Of a stretch of 64,000 nucleotides of DNA, positions 25,143-31,935 are shown one piece after another. The notes beneath the pieces are model-generated. The model ran no database searches. It was not told the origin of the DNA and saw only the letters and a list, made by a program, of their open reading frames with translations. This stretch comes from Stenotrophomonas sp. WZN-1 (lineage in GTDB: Bacteria > Pseudomonadota > Gammaproteobacteria > Xanthomonadales > Xanthomonadaceae), in the NCBI RefSeq assembly GCF_002192255.1, contig NZ_CP021768.1:2188001-2252000 (forward strand). The letters are read 5' to 3'. The stretch's first letter is position 1; the number at the start of each line of letters is the position of its first letter. The translations under genes were made by a program, and so were the position numbers.

Positions 25143-26093
25143 TCAGTACCTCGCCTTGGCCAGCACCCACTGGGGAATCGGCTTGAGCCCTTTGACCAGC
25201 CCCAGCGCCGCCATCGCGCGCAGCCCATACCAGGTCAGGTCCACTTCCCACCAGCGGAAGCCCTGGCGGACGGTGCCCGGGAAGAAGTGGTGGTTGTTGT
25301 GCCAGCCTTCGCCGAAGGTGAGCAGCGCCAGCCAGAAGTTGTTGCGGCTGTCATCGCGTGTGTCGAAGCGGCGGCGACCGAAGCGGTGCGCCAGCGAATT
25401 GATGGTGACCGTGGCATGGAACAGCACGATGGTGGAGATGAAGAAGCCCCACACCAGCAGCTGCGGGCCGGAGGTGTGCAGGCCCGGCGCCCAGCGCTCC
25501 AGCCCGGCGCCCAGTGCATACAGCGCTGCGGCCAGCAGTACCGGCACAGCCGTATCGAAGCGGTCCAGCCAGCGCAGTTCCGGGAAGCGTGCCAGGTCCG
25601 GTACCCGCGACAGATCGGTGGCAAAGGCCTCGTGGGTCAGGAACCAGCCCATGTGGCTGCGCCAGAAGCCGCCTTCACGGGGGGAGTGCGGGTCCAGCGG
25701 CTGATCGGCGTGACGGTGATGGTGGCGATGGTGGGCGGCCCACCACAGCGGCCCGCGCTGCACGCTGGAGGCGCCGATCACCGCGAACACGAACTGCACC
25801 GGCCGCGATGCCTGGAAGGTGCGGTGCGAGAAGTAGCGGTGGTAGAACGCGGTGATGGCGAACATGCGCACCGCATAGAGCGCTGCGGCGACGATCACCG
25901 CTGTCCACGAGATACCCACCCAGAGCACTGCTATGCAGGCCAGGTGCATCAGTGCGAACGGCACGGCGCGCACCCAGTCGATGCGGCCCGGCCGTTCGCC
26001 GCTGCTTTCTGCGGCGTTGCCGGTATCGAACCAGCGCTGCAGTGTGCGCAGCAGGCGCCAGCGTCGACGGGGGAGGGGCGCTACAGAGGCCAT
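25143..26093 (-). CDS. Membrane acyl desaturase (delta-9 type)
   Basis: 316 aa from ATG 26093. The three His boxes are HRYFSH, HHRHHHRH and HNNHH, in two pairs of membrane helices; these bind the di-iron centre. It inserts a double bond in an acyl chain, giving the substrate for the downstream methyltransferases. First gene of the eight-gene operon, with its own ECF-type promoter at 26125-26150. Confidence 0.92.
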   Translation of the reverse strand: MASVAPLPRRRWRLLRTLQRWFDTGNAAESSGERPGRIDWVRAVPFALMHLACIAVLWVGISWTAVIVAAALYAVRMFAITAFYHRYFSHRTFQASRPVQFVFAVIGASSVQRGPLWWAAHHRHHHRHADQPLDPHSPREGGFWRSHMGWFLTHEAFATDLSRVPDLARFPELRWLDRFDTAVPVLLAAALYALGAGLERWAPGLHTSGPQLLVWGFFISTIVLFHATVTINSLAHRFGRRRFDTRDDSRNNFWLALLTFGEGWHNNHHFFPGTVRQGFRWWEVDLTWYGLRAMAALGLVKGLKPIPQWVLAKARY

Positions 26094-26124
26094 GGCGGAT
26101 CTCGGCGGGTGTCGTGACGTCCTG

Positions 26125-26150
26125 TACGCAACAGGATGCGCATTGGATGC
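26125..26150 (-). promoter_or_regulatory. ECF (RpoE/ChrR-type) promoter for the desaturase operon
   Basis: On the minus strand GCATCCAAT (26150-26142), 12 bp, then GCGTA (26129-26125). Spacing and bases match the motifs at 26975-27000 and 27013-27038. The predicted transcript starts about 25 bp before the desaturase ATG. Confidence 0.75.
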
Positions 26151-26174
26151 GCCACGGCGCATTGAATTTCGACT

Positions 26175-26951
26175 TCACCTGAACGTCACGGCGCAACGCT
26201 CCGCCAGGGGGTGCGCCCACGCCTGTTGCCAGTCGCTTACTGATCGCCCGATGGGCGGAGCGTTGAAGCGAACGATCACCTGCGGGTAGCTGCCGCGCGC
26301 ATCGCGCAGGTTGCTGGTGCCGCGGAACTCCAGCAGGCGGCGGTCGGCAGTGGCGTAGACAAGCGCCAGGCGCGGCGCGATGCCGCCGTACCAGGTGTCC
26401 AGGCTGACCTCGATGGCCTGGGCGTCGATGCCCTGCCAGCGAACAGGGCCGGTACGCCGCACCTGCACCGGGAAGTAGCGCTGGCGCGCGGGCACCAGGA
26501 ATGGCAGCGTGATGCGCTCGCCCCGCAGCAGCGCTGGCCAGTGCAGGCGCACCGCCGCGTCGAATCCTGTATCGATCACCGCATCCGGTGGCAATTCAAG
26601 CCGGCGCTGGCGCGGCTCAGTGCCCGAGTCCTCTTTCCAGCTGATCGACACCGAATCGCTGGCGGCCTCCACCTCTGCGGTCTGGCCACTGCGGCGGTCC
26701 TCCAGCGAATAGCCCCGTGCCTGCGGCCGGGCGCTTGCCGGCAGATGCTTGCGGGCGAAGGGCTTGCCATCCGGACACTGGTACAGCACCCAGCGCTCGG
26801 CGCCCTCCGTTGCCTCGCGCTGCCAGTGCACTTCTCGGTAGAGGATGTCGCCCTGTGCGGAGGTGGCCACGCCTTCGCTTCGCAGCCAAGGCGCCGCCAG
26901 CGCGGCATGGGGCAGGCACAGCAGCAGCCAGGCAATGCGCATGGCGTTCAT
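26175..26951 (-). CDS. Periplasmic protein of unknown function in the RpoE-ChrR cluster
   Basis: 258 aa; ATG 26942 is an alternative start. Signal peptide about 1-19 (ends AALA). The mature protein is beta-rich, with one Cys pair (YQCPDG, RCAVTF). The part YRFPVQVRRTGPVRW-like (RYFPVQVRRTGPVRWQGIDAQAIEVSLDTWYGG) recalls DUF3108-type proteins, but I am not sure. It has its own ECF-type promoter, divergent from the sigma gene, so it belongs to the regulon. Confidence 0.7.
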   Translation of the reverse strand: MNAMRIAWLLLCLPHAALAAPWLRSEGVATSAQGDILYREVHWQREATEGAERWVLYQCPDGKPFARKHLPASARPQARGYSLEDRRSGQTAEVEAASDSVSISWKEDSGTEPRQRRLELPPDAVIDTGFDAAVRLHWPALLRGERITLPFLVPARQRYFPVQVRRTGPVRWQGIDAQAIEVSLDTWYGGIAPRLALVYATADRRLLEFRGTSNLRDARGSYPQVIVRFNAPPIGRSVSDWQQAWAHPLAERCAVTFR

Positions 26952-26974
26952 CCGGAAGGGGAGGGTTCAGGTCA

Positions 26975-27000
26975 TACGGCGGGGATGGCCGGTTGGATGC
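26975..27000 (-). promoter_or_regulatory. ECF-type promoter for the periplasmic protein gene
   Basis: Minus strand GCATCCAAC (27000-26992), 12 bp, CCGTA (26979-26975). Same layout as the two other sites. It is back-to-back with the sigma-gene promoter, 13 bp apart. Confidence 0.72.
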
Positions 27001-27012
27001 GCAGTGCTGGCT

Positions 27013-27038
27013 GCATCCAATTGCTGCCCCCGCGCGTA
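27013..27038 (+). promoter_or_regulatory. ECF-type autoregulatory promoter of the sigma gene
   Basis: GCATCCAAT (27013-27021), 12 bp, GCGTA (27034-27038). It lies 38 bp before ATG 27076. Matching sites at the two target promoters imply that the sigma factor activates its own operon. Confidence 0.75.
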
Positions 27039-27075
27039 AAGAGGACAGACCTTCACCCGCCCGCCGCGAACGCCG

Positions 27076-27699
27076 ATGTACCTTGACGCCGCCAGCCACC
27101 TTCTCAACTTCGATAGCGTACGCATCGTGTCCAGCGCCCAGCAGCCGAGCAACGAGCCGACGAACTGGGCCGGTGACATGGACGGCGTGGCACGGCTGCG
27201 TGACCGCGACTGCTTCATGCGGATCTACGACCATTTCATGCCGCGGCTGTGCGTGTACCTGCGTGGCCTCGGCGTGCCTGACGCGGTGGCCGAGGAGCTG
27301 GCACAGGAGAGCCTGCTGCGGCTATGGCTGCGCGCTGCCGACTTCGATCCTGCGCAGGGGGCGCTGAGTACCTGGCTGTATCGCATCGCCCGCAATCTGC
27401 ATATCGATCGCATACGGCGCGAACGCAGCTGGATGCAGGTGCAGGCCGCGGTGGAAGATGCGGCAACGATGGATGTGATTGAGCGCAGCAGCGCTGAGCA
27501 GTTCGCCGACCAGGCACGGCTGCGCCAGCGCATCAACGAGCTGCCTGCGGTGCAGGCGCGACTGGTGCGCATGTCTTACTTCGAGGCCAAGAGCCACAGC
27601 GAGATCGCCGAGGCACTCGGCATGCCGCTGGGTACGGTCAAGTCACACCTGCGCCGTGCGTTCCTGCAGCTGCAGGCCAAAGTGGGAGGTGCGCTGTGA
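27076..27699 (+). CDS. rpoE: ECF sigma factor, RpoE of the ChrR (ECF11) group
   Basis: 207 aa from ATG 27076; ATG 27178 (MDGVARLRDRD) would give a more usual 173 aa, and neither has a strong ribosome site. Region 2 is RIYDHFMPRLCVYLRGLG with AEELAQESLLRLW and STWLYRIARNLHIDRIRR. Region 4 is LPAVQARLVRMSYFEAKSHSEIAEALGMPLGTVKSHLRRAF. In Rhodobacter this sigma is released from ChrR by singlet oxygen. It overlaps the ChrR start by ATGA. Confidence 0.9.
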   Translation: MYLDAASHLLNFDSVRIVSSAQQPSNEPTNWAGDMDGVARLRDRDCFMRIYDHFMPRLCVYLRGLGVPDAVAEELAQESLLRLWLRAADFDPAQGALSTWLYRIARNLHIDRIRRERSWMQVQAAVEDAATMDVIERSSAEQFADQARLRQRINELPAVQARLVRMSYFEAKSHSEIAEALGMPLGTVKSHLRRAFLQLQAKVGGAL

Positions 27700-28370
27700 A
27701 TCCGCACCACCACCTGCACGAATCCACCTTGATGAGCTACGCCGCCGGCGCGCTGCCGGCGCCGTTGAGCATCGTGGCCGGCGCCCACCTGGAGCAGTGC
27801 CCGCATTGCCGCCAGCGCCTGCGCGAGGCTGAGGCGATCGGCTCTGCTCTGCTGGAACAGACACAACCGTCCACCGCCGATTCGCGGCGTGAGCAGTTGC
27901 GTGAGGCCATGCTGATGCAGCTGGCCTCGGAATCGCCGATCGCCATGGCGGAAACCATGCGCCCTGTACCGAAGGAGCGGCCCGAGGCCAATCCGGACCA
28001 TCTACCTGCCTCGCTGCACCCCTACTTTGGTGCTTCACTCAGTGGGCTGCGCTGGCGCTGGATGGCGCCCGGCGTCCACTGCATCCGTGCCGAGCAGATG
28101 CCTTCGCTGATCATGCTGAAGATCGCCCCGGGCAAATGCCTGCCCATGCACAGCCATGGCCGCAGCGAGCTGACCCAGATCCTGCGCGGTTCCTACAACG
28201 ACGCGCTGGGACTGTTTGCGCCGGGCGACGTTGCGGACCTGGATGAGGATGTGGAGCATCAGCCGGTGACGGCGCCGGGCGTGTCGTGCATCTGCGTGTC
28301 GGCGCTGGACGCGCCACTGGTGTTCAGTGGCTGGCTGGCGCGGAAGATCCAGCGTTTCGTGAAGCTCTAG
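27696..28370 (+). CDS. chrR: ChrR-type zinc anti-sigma factor with cupin domain
   Basis: 224 aa. The zinc anti-sigma domain has His6, His31, Cys35 and Cys38, the same residue numbers as in R. sphaeroides ChrR. The C-terminal cupin has His152-x-His154-x3-Glu158 and His188, again with the spacing of the ChrR second zinc site. It holds RpoE inactive until singlet oxygen or organic peroxide is sensed. All known ligands are present, so it should be functional. Confidence 0.95.
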   Translation: MNPHHHLHESTLMSYAAGALPAPLSIVAGAHLEQCPHCRQRLREAEAIGSALLEQTQPSTADSRREQLREAMLMQLASESPIAMAETMRPVPKERPEANPDHLPASLHPYFGASLSGLRWRWMAPGVHCIRAEQMPSLIMLKIAPGKCLPMHSHGRSELTQILRGSYNDALGLFAPGDVADLDEDVEHQPVTAPGVSCICVSALDAPLVFSGWLARKIQRFVKL

Positions 28371-28371
28371 G

Positions 28372-29073
28372 ATGAGTGCGGCGATGGCAACGGGCGCACT
28401 ACGGGTTCTGTTGACGGGTGCCGCGGGGCTGGTGGGGCAGGGGGTGGCCCTGGCCTGCCAGCGCTCGCCCAGGGTCGCCGATCTGACCGCACTGGTCCGG
28501 CGCCCCGGCAGTCTCAATGGCAGTGGCAACGAACTGATCGTGCCGGACTTTCTGCGCATCCAGGAACAGCAGGATGATCTGCTGGAGTTCGACGCCTGCT
28601 TCTACTGTGCCGGCGCTCCACCGGTGGGCACGGCCGAGGCCGAGTACCGGCGGGTGACGCTGGACACCACCTTGGCCGTCGCCCGCGCCTGGGCCACCGC
28701 AAATCCGCAGGGGTGCTTCCTGTATGTGTCCGGCGCCGGCGCGGATGCGCGAAGCCGGGTAATGCCATTGCAGGTGAAGGGCGAGACCGAGCGGGCACTG
28801 CAGGAACTACCGGTCCGCACGGTCATGCTGCGCCCGGGCGGCGTGCGGCCTGTCGAGGGCACGGGTACCCGCCATGGCCTGCTGAAACCGCTGTACTGGG
28901 GTGGCGCGCCCTTGATGAAACTGGCGGGCGCGATCGCGCCTTCGCTGGTGACCAGCAACCTGGCGCTGGGCCAGGCGATGATTGCACTGGCCGGCAGGGA
29001 GCATCCGCCGGCCACGGTGGAGTGCGCGGACATCAACCGGATCGCGATGGGCGTGAGTGACCCGGTTGCCTGA
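28372..29073 (+). CDS. NAD(P)-binding short-chain dehydrogenase/epimerase-like protein
   Basis: 233 aa. Rossmann motif LLTGAAGLVGQG near residue 13, then ACFYCAGAPP and LYVSGAGAD; the typical YxxxK is replaced by LQVKGETERAL, giving an atypical SDR of the NAD(P)H-binding/oxidoreductase HTATIP2 kind. It starts 1 bp after the chrR stop, so it is third in the sigma operon, as in other ECF11 clusters. Substrate unknown. Confidence 0.78.
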   Translation: MSAAMATGALRVLLTGAAGLVGQGVALACQRSPRVADLTALVRRPGSLNGSGNELIVPDFLRIQEQQDDLLEFDACFYCAGAPPVGTAEAEYRRVTLDTTLAVARAWATANPQGCFLYVSGAGADARSRVMPLQVKGETERALQELPVRTVMLRPGGVRPVEGTGTRHGLLKPLYWGGAPLMKLAGAIAPSLVTSNLALGQAMIALAGREHPPATVECADINRIAMGVSDPVA

Positions 29074-29075
29074 CC

Positions 29076-31475
29076 TCAGTGCGTGGCGCCCTCCAGCGCG
29101 GCACGCACTGCCTGGGCCAGGTCGCTGCGGGTGAACGGCTTGGGCAGCAGTGCGGCTGCCCGGCCCTGGCTGCCCACCTGGTCGTGGTCGCGTGGATACC
29201 CCGAAGTGAACAGCACGGCGACTTCTGGCCAGCGTTCCCGCACTTCACGCACCAACTCCCAGCCCGACATGCCGGGCATCACCACGTCCGAGAACAGCAG
29301 GTCCACCTTGGTGTCGGGACGTTCCAGCAGCCGCAGCGCGGAGGGGCCGTCGTGTGCTTCCAGCACGCGATAGCCGAGCAGGCGCAGGGCATCAACGGTG
29401 TGCGCACGCACATCATCGTTGTCCTCGGCCACCAGGATGGTTTCCTCGCGCGGCGAGTAACCGGCCAGGCCGGTCTGTGGTGCGCTTGCCTCGCAGGGCA
29501 GGGCCAGTGCTGAACGCGGGAACATCATGGTGATGCTGGTGCCGCCGCCTTCCACCGAGTCGATCAGCACATGGCCGCCGGACTGCTTGACGAAGCCGTG
29601 CACCATCGACAGGCCCAGGCCGGTGCCGCGGCCAACCTGCTTGGTGGTGAAGAAGGGCTCGAACACGCGCGCGAGGGTGGCCGCATCCATGCCGTGGCCG
29701 TTGTCGCGGACGCGCAGCATCACGTATTCGCCAGGCGCTGCATCGGGGAACAAGGCGGCGTAGTCGTGGTCGAGATGGCTGTTGTCGACTTCGATCACCA
29801 GCCGGCCGCCGTGGGGCATGGCATCGCGGGCGTTGACGGCCAGGTTGAGTACCGAAGCCTCCAGTTGGCTGACGTCGATCTCGACGCACCAGACGTCCTC
29901 GGCCGCGCGGATTTCCAGCTGCACCAGCTCGCCCAACGCACGCTGCAGCATGTCATGCATGTCCAGCAGCCGGTCGTTGAGGTTGGCGGCCTGGCTGTGC
30001 AACGGCTGGCGCCGGGCAAATGCCAGCAGGCGCTGGGTCAGGCTGGCGGCGCGGCCCACGCCCTTGAGGGCGTTGTCCAACGCACGGCTGACCATGGCGC
30101 CCGGCTCGCCGGCACGCTCGCTGAGCAGCATGGCGTGTTCGACGTTGCCGGAAATCACCGTCAGGATGTTGTTGAAATCGTGGGCGATGCCGCCGGTGAG
30201 CTGGCCCACCGCTTCGATCTTCTGTGACTGGCGCAGCGCATGCTCGGCCTGCAGGCGGGCAGTGGTTTCCACTGCCTCCGACACCACCGCCGTCACCGCG
30301 CCTTCGGAATCCAATAGCGGACGGAACGAAAAATCGTAGCTGCGGCGGCCGGTGGGCAGCTCCAGCTCCAGTGCATGCAGCGAGCTTTGCCCCTTCGCGG
30401 CATCGGCAACGGCCAGGTCCACCAGGGTGCCAACGTCGCGGCGGGTGGCGAACCACAGCGATTGCCCATAGCGCTGGCCTACAACGTCGGGCTTGTCGGC
30501 CAGTACGGCAGCCAACGAGGCAACATTGGCATCGACCACGCAGCCATCCAGGTCCAGCAGCACCTGGTGCTGGAAGCTGGATTCGAAGATGGCCTGCAAG
30601 CGTCGCTTGCTGGCCCGCAGCTCGGCAGTACGCGCCTGCACCTGCCGTTCGAGCAGCTGGTTGTCTTCGCGCAGGGCGAGCTCGGCCTGCCTCAGCCCGG
30701 AGACGTCGCTGCCCAGGCAGATGTAGCCGACCACGGTGCCGTCGGCGCCTCGTTCCGGCACGCAGTCCATCTGCACGAATCGTGACTCGCCGCTGCGATG
30801 GGCCAGTTCCACCTGGAAGCGGGTGCGCTCGCCCTGCAGCACCCGTTCAATGCTGGGCAGGGCATGTTCGAACGCGGAAATGCCGCTGACATCGCGCGCC
30901 GTACGGCCCAGCAGTTCGGCCAGGCTGACGCCGTGCCAGTCCAGGAAGGCCTTGTTGGCGAAGCGGTAGCGATGCTCCCTGTCGAGCTGGGCAATCAGTG
31001 CCGGTACGGCATCGGTCACCTGCTGCAGCTGGGCCTGGCTGTCGTTCAGCGCGGCCTGCGCATTGGCCAGCTGGGTGCGCTCGTGCGCCTCCTGGCGGGC
31101 GCGGCGGATCGCATCCGGCAGGCGTTGCAGGCGCTGCTTGACCACGTAGTCGCGCGCCCCGCGGGTCAGGGCCTGTACCGCAAGCTCCTCGGTAAGCGTA
31201 CCGGAGACGAAGATGAAGGGCGTCTGCGGGATCCGCTCGCGCGCCAACGCAAGGGCAGCGTCGCCGTCGAATCCGGGCAGCACGTGATCGGCCAGGATGA
31301 CATCGAAGGCGCGATTCTCGATTGCCTCGATGAAGGCATTGCGGGTCCACAGGCGCTCGGCCTCGAAGTCGAGGCCAGCCCGTTGCAGTTGTGCGGTGAT
31401 CAGTTCCGCGTCAAGCGCACTGTCCTCAAGCATGAGGATGCGCAGGCGCTCGCTGCGGCGCGATCCATCACGCAT
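29076..31475 (-). CDS. Hybrid histidine kinase, REC-PAS-PAS-HisKA-HATPase-REC
   Basis: 799 aa, soluble, no membrane helix. First receiver domain with Asp63 (ILADHVLPG), PAS (QQVTDAVPALIAQLD), second PAS (QAIFESSFQHQVLLDLDG), HisKA with His432 (GGIAHDFNN), HATPase (NARDAMPHGG, GRGTGLGLSMVHGFVKQSGG), and a final receiver with Asp730 (LFSDVVMPG). Third gene of the phytochrome operon; its start overlaps the single-domain regulator by 8 bp. It may be the next relay step after BphP. Confidence 0.9.
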   Translation of the reverse strand: MRDGSRRSERLRILMLEDSALDAELITAQLQRAGLDFEAERLWTRNAFIEAIENRAFDVILADHVLPGFDGDAALALARERIPQTPFIFVSGTLTEELAVQALTRGARDYVVKQRLQRLPDAIRRARQEAHERTQLANAQAALNDSQAQLQQVTDAVPALIAQLDREHRYRFANKAFLDWHGVSLAELLGRTARDVSGISAFEHALPSIERVLQGERTRFQVELAHRSGESRFVQMDCVPERGADGTVVGYICLGSDVSGLRQAELALREDNQLLERQVQARTAELRASKRRLQAIFESSFQHQVLLDLDGCVVDANVASLAAVLADKPDVVGQRYGQSLWFATRRDVGTLVDLAVADAAKGQSSLHALELELPTGRRSYDFSFRPLLDSEGAVTAVVSEAVETTARLQAEHALRQSQKIEAVGQLTGGIAHDFNNILTVISGNVEHAMLLSERAGEPGAMVSRALDNALKGVGRAASLTQRLLAFARRQPLHSQAANLNDRLLDMHDMLQRALGELVQLEIRAAEDVWCVEIDVSQLEASVLNLAVNARDAMPHGGRLVIEVDNSHLDHDYAALFPDAAPGEYVMLRVRDNGHGMDAATLARVFEPFFTTKQVGRGTGLGLSMVHGFVKQSGGHVLIDSVEGGGTSITMMFPRSALALPCEASAPQTGLAGYSPREETILVAEDNDDVRAHTVDALRLLGYRVLEAHDGPSALRLLERPDTKVDLLFSDVVMPGMSGWELVREVRERWPEVAVLFTSGYPRDHDQVGSQGRAAALLPKPFTRSDLAQAVRAALEGATH

Positions 31476-31935
31476 TGTGCTGCCCCGAGCCGTTGGGGCG
31501 ATGCGGCGGTGGCTGGTTGGTGATGCCCCAGAACATGCCCAGGCCCTGGATGGCGTCGAAGAACTCCTTGAAGTCCACCGGCTTGACCACGAATGCGTTG
31601 ACGCCCAGTTCGTAACTGCGCACCAGATCCTGCTCTTCGCGGGAGGAGGTCAGCATCACCACCGGCGTGCTGCTCAGGTTGGAATCGCCACGGACCTGCT
31701 CCAGCACTTCCAGGCCGTTCACCTTGGGCAGCTTCAGGTCAAGCAGCACCACCACCGGGCCGCCGTGGTTGGTGCCGGCGAATTTGCCTTCGCAGCGCAG
31801 GTAGTCCAGCGCTTCGGCGCCGTCACGTACATGGATGACATCGTTCAGCAACTGGCAACGCGACAGCGCCGCCAGCGTCAGCTCTGCATCCTTGGGGCTG
31901 TCCTCTACCAGGAGGATCGGCCGCAGGTCCCTCAT
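31468..31935 (-). CDS. Single-domain response regulator (Rcp1-like)
   Basis: 155 aa, a receiver domain only, with acidic VEDSPKD, Asp66 (VVLLDLKLPKVNG), Thr (VVMLTSSREEQD) and Lys (AFVVKPVDFKEF). It is of the type that pairs with phytochrome kinases (Rcp1) and carries phosphate rather than binding DNA. It overlaps bphP upstream (ATGA) and the hybrid kinase downstream. Confidence 0.92.
   Translation of the reverse strand: MRDLRPILLVEDSPKDAELTLAALSRCQLLNDVIHVRDGAEALDYLRCEGKFAGTNHGGPVVVLLDLKLPKVNGLEVLEQVRGDSNLSSTPVVMLTSSREEQDLVRSYELGVNAFVVKPVDFKEFFDAIQGLGMFWGITNQPPPHRPNGSGQHNA

Noticed and set aside
28600..29075. A photolyase gene as in some ECF11 clusters
   Set aside because: None present; the SDR-like gene ends the sigma operon and the next gene is on the other strand.
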